A DNA stretch of 5,259 bases from Chloroflexota bacterium (GCA_018657655.1 JABHWQ010000393.1:1-5259); one strand, 5' to 3'. Shown: positions 1 through 5,259, counted from the stretch's first letter. Numbers and translations: made by a program. The notes: generated by a model from the sequence alone, not told the origin.

Positions 1-161
1 GTTTGTTCAGCACCTTCTGTGTTTATATCGCCGATCATTACATTAGCGCCGGCTTCTGCCAGACGCAAAGCAATCGCCTGACCAATTCCAACGGCGCCAC
101 CCGTAATCAAGGCACTTTTACCGGTCAGGTCGAAGATTTGGGCAATCGTCTGCATTTCCAT
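1..161 (-). CDS. Short-chain dehydrogenase/reductase, N-terminal part only (runs off the left edge)
   Basis: The first 53 residues of an NAD(P)-dependent oxidoreductase of the SDR (Rossmann-fold) family are present; the catalytic Tyr-Lys region lies outside the window. The glycine-rich cofactor loop TGGAVGIG is at residues 20-27, matching the TGxxxGIG signature of classical SDRs. It is followed by a typical alpha helix (QAIALRLAEAGANV) and a second strand ending in Asp45 (MIGDI). An acidic residue at that position usually favours NAD(H) over NADP(H). The start is the ATG at 161-159, chosen because a strong AGGAGG sits 7 bases upstream; a second Met at residue 3 is a less likely start. The substrate cannot be told from this fragment. 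The gene points the same way as the other four, but a 365-bp gap makes co-transcription uncertain. Family assignment is confident; specific function is unknown. Confidence 0.9.
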   Translation of the reverse strand, partial: MEMQTIAQIFDLTGKSALITGGAVGIGQAIALRLAEAGANVMIGDINTEGAEQ

Positions 162-168
162 GGATAGA

Positions 169-174
169 CCTCCT
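169..174 (-). promoter_or_regulatory. Ribosome binding site of the dehydrogenase gene
   Basis: On the minus strand this reads AGGAGG, a full match to the Shine-Dalgarno core, with 7 bases to the ATG at 161. It fixes the start of the truncated dehydrogenase gene. Confidence 0.85.
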
Positions 175-256
175 CTTGCATGTGTACTGAATATCTGGCG
201 TTAGTCGCTATTGGGCTCCGCGCCTAAATCTCTACTTGACATTTCCTGAGCAGAAA

Positions 257-267
257 CACCTCAGGTG
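257..267. promoter_or_regulatory. Small perfect dyad, possible operator
   Basis: CACCT-C-AGGTG is an 11-bp palindrome with a single central base. It lies about 96 bases upstream of the dehydrogenase start. A partly overlapping inverted repeat, CCTGAG (245-250) with CTCAGG (260-265), shares its right half. It could be a protein-binding site, but short dyads like this also arise by chance. Confidence 0.25.
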
Positions 268-388
268 CTTACTGGTAATTCTTTAGATTCGACTGTAGCT
301 ATAGATGAATTGTGCCCTTGTTGTTAGATAACATCCGCTTCTATCAGGAAGCTCTCCGCGTGATCCCGATCTGTGAACTTTTCTCTTA

Positions 389-478
389 GCACCAAAGCAC
401 TTACCCGGCCTTGGACTGACAGGATCCAGTCGTCGTTCTATACCCTGTCCAGTCATTGGCCGGGTAAGTTTGTGATGC
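389..478. repeat. Long imperfect inverted repeat (hairpin), possible terminator or palindromic element
   Basis: The core is a perfect 12-bp inverted repeat, ACTTACCCGGCC at 399-410 and its complement at 458-469. Inside it, after a 3x3 mismatch, 414-418 pairs with 450-454. After one bulged base, 419-423 pairs with 444-448, leaving a loop of about 20 bases (424-443). Outside the core, 389-394 pairs with 473-478 at five of six positions. This gives about 22 core pairs plus the outer stem. It lies about 50-140 bases after the stop of the binding-protein gene, so it could stop or protect that transcript. No T-run follows on either strand, so it is not a textbook intrinsic terminator. It could also be a REP-like or miniature mobile element; no transposase and no clear target duplication are visible. 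Confidence 0.7.
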
Positions 479-526
479 CTATCCAGTCTGAGTCGACCTA
501 TCGACGCGTGATGAGCTAGGACACGT

Positions 527-1822
527 CTAAGGTGTTACTAGAGCTGGCCACCAATCATCTGCACCGATTCTCATGAGATCCTGATCAGCGCCGCTGGCCT
601 TGTATATGCCGAAGAAATCCCATGCCGCGCGCTTGTCCTCACTGAAAGTAACCCTCTGGCCACCACCATCAGACTCGAACTCCAAAGCAAACGACGTTGC
701 TGTATCATAAATAGTCTGAGAGTTGACATTATCTGGGCCATGTTGTGCAGCAGTCTCCTTAATTAACATAAGCACAGCCCACCATTGGTGAAATGCTCCT
801 TGATATGCCGAACCTGCCGCTTTGTACGCAGCAGCTTCTGATGCGCTGTGGTTATTTGTAAGAAGCTCATTCATCAAATCCGTCACCTGGGATTCTTCGT
901 TATACCATCGGTTGGGGAGACAGAATAACATGCCATCGATCGCATCCCAACCCCCAACAGTTTCCACTATCATAGACATATAGGAGTTGTGAGCATCGGT
1001 ACCAAGGAATTTTCCTTGGCCACCGGCACTGATGTATTCCTTCATGAGGGTACCTGCAAAGAATCCTGTCGAAGGCGGGATAACATAGTCGGCATCCATC
1101 AAGGATTCTATTTCCGGACCAAAAGTCACAGTCTCCCAACCCAGTAAATGTCCACCGACCCAATCCCACTGGTCCGAATGTTCGTCTGCAAATGCCTCGC
1201 CCGCAGCTTGAAGCGATTGAGCATACGGTCCTACCATCCCCACCCCGCCGATTTTGGCTGGTCTATCGGTGGGGAAATCCGGGTCGTTCTCTTGAATCCA
1301 GTTCATCAACGTATAAATGTAGCTTTTGGGCTCTGCACTGAAAGCGAAAGTCCAAGTGGGTAATTCAAGGGAACTATCCTCAACCACTATGGCCAGTAGC
1401 GCTACCTCATCGTCCGTCGCGCGAGGATGGATCGATGCCACGATCGGTGGCAGTCCGGTAACGACGACATCCGCGCCACGTTCCAATACCCATTCATACC
1501 CAGGTATAGCTTTACCGGGATCGTACTGGGAATCGTATGTTTGAACTGCTAACTCGAGCCCTGGGATGAGGTCGTTCTCGTTGAAGTATTTCATCAAGTC
1601 GCCGAGTGCAAAATCAACCACTGTCAGTGCCGACGCAGCGGGGCCTGTAATATCTGAGATATTGCCCAGTGTGAATTTCACAGGCTCCATCGAGGTTGGC
1701 TCATCCGTAGGTTCTGCCGTCGGAGTTACTGTGTCATCATCATCGTCACAGGCAACCAACAATGGCAACAAGATCAACAGGATTGCCAGCAAAGTTATTG
1801 TTATCTTGTGGATGTCTTTCAT
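527..1822 (-). CDS. ABC-transporter-type solute-binding lipoprotein (branched-chain amino acid / Peripla_BP type 1 family)
   Basis: A 431-residue extracytoplasmic solute-binding protein resembling the LivJ/Leu-Ile-Val group, which captures small solutes for an ABC importer. Residues 1-24 are a lipoprotein signal peptide: a Lys-containing start, a hydrophobic stretch from about 7 to 24, and the lipobox LVAC with Cys25 as the lipidated residue. Five Asp and a Thr/Pro/Glu-rich tether (about 31-47) follow. The folded part begins near residue 48 with VKFTLGNISDITGP, the typical first strand and ligand-loop region of the family. The start is the ATG at 1822, because GGAGG lies 8 bases upstream and the signal peptide begins there. 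An in-frame ATG at 1879 would add 19 residues rich in charged and polar side chains before the signal peptide and is disfavoured. No permease or ATPase genes adjoin it, so the transporter is unknown; it may be an orphan or sensory binding protein. The ligand cannot be deduced from the sequence by eye. Confidence 0.88.
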   Translation of the reverse strand: MKDIHKITITLLAILLILLPLLVACDDDDDTVTPTAEPTDEPTSMEPVKFTLGNISDITGPAASALTVVDFALGDLMKYFNENDLIPGLELAVQTYDSQYDPGKAIPGYEWVLERGADVVVTGLPPIVASIHPRATDDEVALLAIVVEDSSLELPTWTFAFSAEPKSYIYTLMNWIQENDPDFPTDRPAKIGGVGMVGPYAQSLQAAGEAFADEHSDQWDWVGGHLLGWETVTFGPEIESLMDADYVIPPSTGFFAGTLMKEYISAGGQGKFLGTDAHNSYMSMIVETVGGWDAIDGMLFCLPNRWYNEESQVTDLMNELLTNNHSASEAAAYKAAGSAYQGAFHQWWAVLMLIKETAAQHGPDNVNSQTIYDTATSFALEFESDGGGQRVTFSEDKRAAWDFFGIYKASGADQDLMRIGADDWWPALVTP

Positions 1823-1830
1823 TATATGTA

Positions 1831-1835
1831 CCTCC
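1831..1835 (-). promoter_or_regulatory. Ribosome binding site deciding the start of the binding-protein gene
   Basis: On the minus strand this reads GGAGG, 8 bases before the ATG at 1822-1820. It supports that ATG over the in-frame ATG at 1879, which has no comparable site and would put a polar extension in front of the lipoprotein signal peptide. Confidence 0.85.
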
Positions 1836-1910
1836 ATTTGTTTTTGTTTGCAGCGATGCAACCATTGAACGAACCGCATTTCTTATATGATCCTTTCTCA
1901 CCCCCTCAGT

Positions 1911-1925
1911 TTCGAATTTATCGAA
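1911..1925. promoter_or_regulatory. Dyad upstream of the binding-protein gene
   Basis: TTCGA-ATTTA-TCGAA is a 15-bp dyad with 5-bp arms, about 90-103 bases before the binding-protein start. A TATAAG string on the minus strand at 1882-1887 could serve as a -10 just downstream, but I find no matching -35 for it. The dyad would fit an activator or repressor site near such a promoter. Evidence is weak and rests on symmetry alone. Confidence 0.25.
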
Positions 1926-2017
1926 GGAAAATTGCAGCGAAAGTCACTCCGCGCCATCTTCAGATGCTAATTAGCTTTGTGAAAAAATATCCCATAAGTT
2001 CCCGGTTTCGTCTATTA

Positions 2018-2030
2018 GTAGTTCTACGTA
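2018..2030. promoter_or_regulatory. Shared intergenic motif, copy 1 (GTAG-nn-CTACGTA)
   Basis: GTAGTTCTACGTA contains a GTAG/CTAC dyad and lies 24 bases after the stop of the second response regulator, about 195 bases before the binding-protein start. The same motif occurs at 2849-2861 in the same orientation. With seven flanking bases included (2011-2030 against 2842-2861), 16 of 20 positions agree. It may be a regulator binding site or a relic of duplication. Confidence 0.4.
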
Positions 2031-2053
2031 TTTCCGTACAGTAGTTTCTTTAG

Positions 2054-2743
2054 TTATCGGGAATGACGATTCTCATAATCATGTAAGGAAGCGTTCGGTG
2101 ATACGAGCCCTCGGCGGATCGCAAAGAGAACGAGATCGGTGTCAGTGCAAACATTTAGCTTACGCATGATACTGGACCGATGAAATTCAAATGTGCGAGT
2201 GCTAATAGACAACTTGGCAGCAATTTCAGTAGTGTCCCAACCCTCAGTAGCCAGCAGTAACACCTCACGTTCCACGAATGTCAGCATCTCATAAGGATCC
2301 ACAGTGACACCTCTGGCTTTCTCGACGTGTTTCTCGATTTCACCTTCTGACAAGGACGAACTGAGATAGTGTCTGTCTTCAGCTACCTCCCGTATCGCGT
2401 GCAAGAGTTCGTATGATGAATCTCCTTTGAGTACATATCCCTTGGCCCCAGCACGTAGTGCTTCCAGTACATACCCCTCGTCATCATACATAGACAACAC
2501 TATGACTTTGGCACAAAGTGCTTCCTGCACAACCCGTCTTGTAACCTCTAACCCACCAAGGGCAGGCATTACGACATCGACGATCAAAACGTCGGGTTGA
2601 AGCCGCCGCACCAATTCATATCCCTCCAAACCATCGTTCCCTTCGCCCAAAATGACGAGGTCCGATTCGGCCCCTAATAGCAGCGCTAACTGGCGACGGA
2701 CAGTGAAGTTGTCATCAACGAGCACAATTGAAATTGTATCCAT
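2054..2743 (-). CDS. NarL/LuxR-family response regulator, second copy with altered recognition helix
   Basis: A 229-residue two-component regulator: an N-terminal receiver domain (about 4-120) and a C-terminal LuxR-type helix-turn-helix (about 152-215). The acidic pair Asp10/Asp11, phosphate acceptor Asp56, Ser84 and Lys106 are all present, so phosphorylation looks intact. It aligns without gaps to the neighbouring regulator at 2936-3601, with about 130 of 219 residues identical by eye count. Its DNA-binding domain departs from the family pattern: the usual LTPRE is LTFVE (Phe156, Val157), Trp169 replaces Arg, and the recognition helix reads RTFEFHR (Phe185, Phe187) instead of RTVEVHR. This suggests a different target site or weaker binding. 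The start at 2743 gives the normal receiver beginning (MDTISIVLVDD); an in-frame ATG at 2776 would add 11 residues. Neither has a strong ribosome binding site. The gene sits 192 bp after the first regulator and may have its own promoter. Confidence 0.88.
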   Translation of the reverse strand: MDTISIVLVDDNFTVRRQLALLLGAESDLVILGEGNDGLEGYELVRRLQPDVLIVDVVMPALGGLEVTRRVVQEALCAKVIVLSMYDDEGYVLEALRAGAKGYVLKGDSSYELLHAIREVAEDRHYLSSSLSEGEIEKHVEKARGVTVDPYEMLTFVEREVLLLATEGWDTTEIAAKLSISTRTFEFHRSSIMRKLNVCTDTDLVLFAIRRGLVSPNASLHDYENRHSR

Positions 2744-2848
2744 TTTCTGCACTCTGCTTATAATGGTTTTACGCATAACACTTGACTGGATATGGTCGAT
2801 GTCGATGGATACAATAAACTAATCAAATATTGCAGCAACTGTATATTC

Positions 2849-2861
2849 GTAGACCTACGTA
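2849..2861. promoter_or_regulatory. Shared intergenic motif, copy 2 (GTAG-nn-CTACGTA)
   Basis: GTAGACCTACGTA is the second copy of the element at 2018-2030, about 105 bases before the start of the second regulator. Here the dyad extends to CGTAG-AC-CTACG. On the minus strand it falls between TTGCCT (2866-2871) and TATACA (2840-2845), which are 20 bp apart. Each matches the sigma70 -35 or -10 consensus at four of six positions. A dyad inside an over-long spacer is the geometry used by MerR-type activators, but both boxes are weak and no MerR gene is present. Confidence 0.4.
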
Positions 2862-2935
2862 CATTAGGCAAAACGGTCTGCTATTTTTTAAGAGGAAAAC
2901 CTTTAGTCAGGATATGACGAGGCTGGTGTAATGTT

Positions 2936-3601
2936 CTAGTCTCGCATGGATGAGGTATCCGGCGAAATTAGTCCTCGCCGAACGGCAAAGAGAATGAGGT
3001 CGGTGTGGGTCCGAAGGTTTAGTTTCCGCATGGTGTTGGAGCGATGTACCTCAACAGTGCGAGGGCTGATATGTAGAAGATCAGCGATTTCATTGCTGTT
3101 CCTGCCCTCAACGGTCATTTTTAGCACTTCCCGTTCTCGTGGGGTCAGCATCTCATACGAATCGAGCTTAGCATCCCTTGCTTTCTCGACATACGTTTGG
3201 ATGGCATGTTGCGAGATCGGTGCGCTGAGGTAATACCGATCCGCGAGAACCTCTCTAATTGCGGTGACCAGTTCCTGGGATGTCGATCCCTTGAGTACAT
3301 AGCCCCGAGCCCCAGCCCTTAATGCTTCCAACACATAAGACTCATCATCGTGCATGGATAGTATGATGACTCGGGTCTGTGGCGAATATTGGATGGTTCG
3401 TCTGGGAACCTCCAAGCCATCGACGAGTGGCATTACGATATCAACAATTAATATATCTGGATGCAGTCGCTCAACCAGCTCTGATGTCACCAGCCCATCA
3501 TTTGCTTCGCCAATAACGGTAAGATCTGATTCAGCCAGCAACACAGATTGCAGGCCGCGCCGCACGATATCGTGATCATCTGCGAGCACTATTGTCGGCA
3601 T
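2936..3601 (-). CDS. NarL/LuxR-family response regulator, cognate partner of the adjacent kinase
   Basis: A complete 221-residue DNA-binding response regulator. The receiver domain (about 1-118) shows Asp8/Asp9, phosphate acceptor Asp54 in LIVDIVMP, Ser82 and Lys104 in GYVLKG. The LuxR/GerE-type helix-turn-helix (about 150-213) begins LTPREREVL and has the standard recognition helix RTVEVHRSNTMRKL. Phosphorylation would be expected to promote dimerisation and promoter binding. The start ATG at 3601 has GAAGGT 9 bases upstream, directly after the kinase stop codon, with only 15 bp between the genes. Translational coupling and a cognate kinase-regulator pair are therefore likely. HisKA_3 kinases typically pair with NarL-type regulators, which agrees. 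The target genes are unknown; the flanking regulator and solute-binding lipoprotein are candidates. Close paralogy to the gene at 2054-2743 indicates a local duplication. Confidence 0.95.
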   Translation of the reverse strand: MPTIVLADDHDIVRRGLQSVLLAESDLTVIGEANDGLVTSELVERLHPDILIVDIVMPLVDGLEVPRRTIQYSPQTRVIILSMHDDESYVLEALRAGARGYVLKGSTSQELVTAIREVLADRYYLSAPISQHAIQTYVEKARDAKLDSYEMLTPREREVLKMTVEGRNSNEIADLLHISPRTVEVHRSNTMRKLNLRTHTDLILFAVRRGLISPDTSSMRD

Positions 3602-3610
3602 ACTTGATGT

Positions 3611-3616
3611 ACCTTC
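3611..3616 (-). promoter_or_regulatory. Ribosome binding site of the first response regulator
   Basis: On the minus strand this reads GAAGGT, 9 bases before the ATG at 3601 and immediately following the TGA stop of the kinase. Ribosomes ending the kinase would cover it, which favours coupled translation. Confidence 0.7.
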
Positions 3617-5017
3617 TCATGTTCCAATATGGTCGGGACCCTTCAAGGACAGTTCGACGACCAACTCGGTACCCTCTCCTGGTACAGAATGCAGTGTGAA
3701 GCCCCCCCCCAATAGGACTGCTCTCTCTCTCATTCCAATGAGACCACTAGTCTGACCACTGGCTGTCTTCAATGTCGGATCGAATCCAATACCTTCATCT
3801 TTTATTTTCAAAGCCACCAACCCGGACTGTGCCAGAATATGCACGGTCACTTCAGGAACCCGAGCATGGCGCGCCACGTTGGTGAGGGCCTCCTGTACGA
3901 TCCGATAGACCTCCGTTTCCACCTTCGGGGAGAGGCGCTCCTGGATTCCTTGATGTTGGAATACAACCTGGATTCCTGTCTGAGCCGTATAACGTTTGAA
4001 ATGTGCAAGCAATGCAGGTAACAGACCCAAATCGTCCAGCATGGAGGGGCGCAGATCAAGAGACATGGTGCGCACGCGTGTCATGAGGTCATCAATTATA
4101 GTCTGAGCTTCCGAGAAACTTTCCTTTCGCTTTTCAGCTGATTCATGTACAGCGATCTCCAGACAGAACTTGAGTCCGGTGAGTGCTTGCCCAACCTGGT
4201 CGTGAAGTTCACGAGCGATGTGCCGGCGTTCGAACTCCTGCACTTCGACGACCCGGTGAGAGAGGTCCCGTAACGAACTTTCCGCCCACTTTCGTTCCGT
4301 GATATCCAGGGAAATGATCTGAACGGCCACTGCTTCACCACTTTCATCTGTGACTGGTTGAATATTTGATGAGAACCATCGTTTGCCCGAAGGAAGATCA
4401 ACGCAATCCTCAAATTCTGTTGCATGGATTCCCGATTCAGCTACCTGAGCAATTCTCTCCCTCATTTTCACAGCCTGAAGGGGGAGCAGTTCTTCTATCG
4501 GCCGCCCGATAAAATCAGCCGGAATCCCTCCCAAGTTTCTGGCTCCAGCGGTGTTGATCACCAGGATTGTACCATCCAAAGCATGGTACATGATTGGGGT
4601 GGCAGCATTTTCTACAATCTGTCGGTATCTTGATTCGGTTTTTTGCAGCTCCTGTTTGGCTTTTACACGCTCTGTGTTGTCCTCGCAAATCACCTGAATG
4701 GCGGTGATTTTGCCACCTTCATCACGCACGGGCTGGAGAAATGAAGAAAACCAGCGTTCGCCATCGGGAAGTTTTACACAGTCTTCATATTGACCGCCCA
4801 CCCCTGCTTCAAGAACCTGCTTAATTCTCTTCTTGATCGCATCGGCCATATCGGGGAGGAACTCATATATTGACCTTCCGACAAAGTCATCGGGCACCCC
4901 ACCCAAGTTTTTTGCCCCAATGATGTTTGTGCGCATTACGCGGCCATCGGGACTAATATATGTAACAGGGAAGATGCCATTCTCAAAAAGCGCTCTAAAT
5001 TGTTGCTCGATTTTCAT
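3617..5017 (-). CDS. Soluble tandem-PAS sensor histidine kinase (HisKA_3 / NarX-DegS type)
   Basis: A 466-residue histidine kinase without membrane segments or signal peptide, so it is predicted cytoplasmic. Order: PAS 1 (about 1-118), PAS 2 (about 126-243), a short coiled linker, HisKA_3 dimerisation domain (about 255-325) and HATPase_c (about 360-458). The phosphoacceptor is His272 in RRHIARELHDQVGQ; Asp273 and Gln277 form the DxxxQ pattern linked to phosphatase activity in this kinase class. DLRPSMLDDLGLL follows at 321-333. The ATP site shows Asn380 (EALTNVARHA), DEGIGFD at 407-413, GLIGMRERA at 425-433 and GEGTEL at 447-452. The two PAS domains are themselves close copies. The ATG at 5017 is the first possible start, since an in-frame TGA lies one codon upstream (5021-5023); its ribosome binding site is poor (AGGT about 11 bases away). 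It heads the operon with the regulator 15 bp downstream. The signal is unknown; PAS domains can bind haem, flavin or small metabolites, and nothing visible decides between these. Confidence 0.94.
   Translation of the reverse strand: MKIEQQFRALFENGIFPVTYISPDGRVMRTNIIGAKNLGGVPDDFVGRSIYEFLPDMADAIKKRIKQVLEAGVGGQYEDCVKLPDGERWFSSFLQPVRDEGGKITAIQVICEDNTERVKAKQELQKTESRYRQIVENAATPIMYHALDGTILVINTAGARNLGGIPADFIGRPIEELLPLQAVKMRERIAQVAESGIHATEFEDCVDLPSGKRWFSSNIQPVTDESGEAVAVQIISLDITERKWAESSLRDLSHRVVEVQEFERRHIARELHDQVGQALTGLKFCLEIAVHESAEKRKESFSEAQTIIDDLMTRVRTMSLDLRPSMLDDLGLLPALLAHFKRYTAQTGIQVVFQHQGIQERLSPKVETEVYRIVQEALTNVARHARVPEVTVHILAQSGLVALKIKDEGIGFDPTLKTASGQTSGLIGMRERAVLLGGGFTLHSVPGEGTELVVELSLKGPDHIGT
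3702..3731. repeat. Slippage-prone tracts in the kinase gene: C9 and (CT)5
   Basis: Nine consecutive C (3702-3710; G9 on the coding strand) encode the GlyGlyGly at residues 437-439. Eleven bases away lies CTCTCTCTCTC (3721-3731), which covers codons 430-433. Both fall in the ATP-binding domain, ahead of the GEGTEL motif. A gain or loss of one unit in either tract would shift the frame and remove the last part of that domain. In this sequence both are in frame. Confidence 0.75.
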
Positions 5018-5040
5018 ATCTCATGCGACCTGTAGAGACA

Positions 5041-5057
5041 ATTTACTGACAGTAATT
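5041..5057. promoter_or_regulatory. Dyad in the leader of the kinase gene, possible operator
   Basis: The core TTACTG-A-CAGTAA (5043-5055) is a perfect 13-bp palindrome with one central base. Including one mismatch it extends to 17 bp. It lies 23-40 bases before the kinase ATG and downstream of the proposed transcription start, so a bound protein could block transcription. It does not resemble the GTAG-nn-CTACGTA element found further along. Confidence 0.4.
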
Positions 5058-5139
5058 ACACCTTTTGTGACCCCTTGCACCCCATAAATTATTGGGATTG
5101 ATCGGTGATATACCCAAGACAAGCGAGCTTGTTGCCGAA

Positions 5140-5169
5140 ACTGTAAGCTATTGCGACTGTTTTTGTCAA
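5140..5169 (-). promoter_or_regulatory. Sigma70-like promoter for the kinase-regulator operon
   Basis: On the minus strand a perfect -35 box TTGACA (5164-5169) is followed, after 18 bp, by TACAGT (5140-5145), which matches the -10 consensus at four of six positions. Transcription would begin near 5133, giving a leader of about 115 bases before the kinase ATG. This is the best promoter-like pair I found in the window. Confidence 0.6.
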
Positions 5170-5259
5170 GCCCTCCTGACACGCCCAACATATTAGCCCG
5201 GCAATTGTACATGGCCTAGCAAGATGTATTTGTCACGGTGACCCCCAAAAACTCGTCTA

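Larger units (their letters stand above)
162..526. other. 365-bp intergenic region between binding-protein gene and dehydrogenase gene
   Basis: I see no convincing coding frame here. Going leftwards in the direction of transcription, it contains a long imperfect inverted repeat (about 389-478) after the stop of the binding-protein gene, a small perfect 11-bp dyad at 257-267, and the ribosome binding site of the dehydrogenase gene. A TTGACA-like string at 236-241 is on the plus strand, where no gene follows. No good -35/-10 pair for the dehydrogenase was found on the minus strand, so its promoter remains unplaced. Confidence 0.6.
5018..5259. other. Upstream region of the kinase operon
   Basis: This 242-bp stretch carries the candidate operon promoter (5140-5169), a 17-bp dyad (5041-5057), an interrupted palindrome CCCATAAATTATTGGG (5081-5096) and a perfect 11-bp dyad GTCAC-G-GTGAC (5232-5242). 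A second, weaker minus-strand -10 candidate, AATAAT, overlaps the interrupted palindrome, with TTGGGT 18 bases upstream of it. No protein gene is supported; the only sizeable minus-strand frame begins upstream of the promoter and looks fortuitous. Confidence 0.5.

Noticed and set aside
236..241. TTGACA-like -35 box on the plus strand
   Set aside because: No suitable -10 box was identified and no plus-strand gene follows it.
389..478. Integron attC site as an explanation of the long inverted repeat
   Set aside because: The outer ends lack the RYYYAAC / GTTRRRY core sites, and no cassette structure or integrase is seen.
1823..1879. N-terminal extension of the binding protein starting at 1879
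   Set aside because: It would place 19 mostly charged or polar residues before a clean lipoprotein signal peptide, and the GGAGG site lies before the internal ATG at 1822.
1148..2044. Several plus-strand reading frames of 70-100 codons across and beside the binding-protein gene
   Set aside because: They mirror the minus-strand gene or span its upstream region, show low-complexity Ser-rich or otherwise unstructured translations, and match no family.
2880..2910. Possible terminator between the two regulator genes (AAAGG-TTTT-CCTCTT, minus strand)
   Set aside because: The stem is only three to five pairs and is followed by A residues rather than T, so it is not a credible intrinsic terminator.
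3847..4425. Alternative minus-strand frames inside the kinase gene
   Set aside because: The kinase frame carries all expected motifs without a break; the others are out-of-frame shadows.
5021..5212. A 63-codon minus-strand reading frame ending 3 bases before the kinase ATG, like a leader peptide
   Set aside because: It has no good ribosome binding site, begins upstream of the best promoter (so that transcript would lack its start), and its residues suggest no known family.

Overview
The window carries five protein genes, all on the minus strand. In transcription order (right to left) they are a soluble tandem-PAS histidine kinase (3617-5017), a NarL/LuxR-type response regulator (2936-3601), a second paralogous NarL-type regulator (2054-2743), a lipoprotein of the branched-chain-amino-acid type periplasmic-binding-protein family (527-1822), and the first 53 codons of a short-chain dehydrogenase/reductase (1-161). 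The last gene runs off the left edge. No RNA gene, CRISPR array or transposase is visible.

The source is bacterial. A lipobox followed by an Asp run and a Thr/Pro/Glu-rich linker, together with several NarL-type regulators and soluble PAS/HisKA_3 kinases, is common in Chloroflexota such as Anaerolineae and Dehalococcoidia. That placement is an inference from style, not from a marker gene. Base composition is close to balanced.

Layout. At 5018-5259 there is an upstream region with a good sigma70-like promoter (TTGACA, 18 bp, TACAGT) and a 17-bp dyad in the presumed leader. Kinase and first regulator are separated by 15 bp, with the regulator's ribosome binding site directly after the kinase stop codon, so they form a tight operon. 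The second regulator lies 192 bp further on. It is about 59% identical to the first without a gap, and its DNA-recognition helix is altered. The binding-protein gene follows after 231 bp and the dehydrogenase after 365 bp. That last gap holds a long imperfect inverted repeat that may end the binding-protein transcript.

Likely working model (inference): the cytoplasmic kinase senses a small molecule or redox state through its duplicated PAS domains and phosphorylates one or both regulators. The two regulators probably bind different DNA sites. The lipoprotein would capture a small solute, but no permease or ATPase genes are present here, so it is either an orphan binding protein or served by a transporter elsewhere. 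A shared 20-bp element (16 of 20 positions, containing GTAG-nn-CTACGTA) lies in front of both the second regulator and the binding-protein gene. It is the best candidate for a site linking the regulators to these genes.

The window is mostly a conventional two-component plus solute-binding locus. The points most worth a second look are the regulator duplication with recognition-helix divergence, the shared intergenic motif, the slippage-prone tracts in the kinase ATP-binding domain, and the large inverted repeat.
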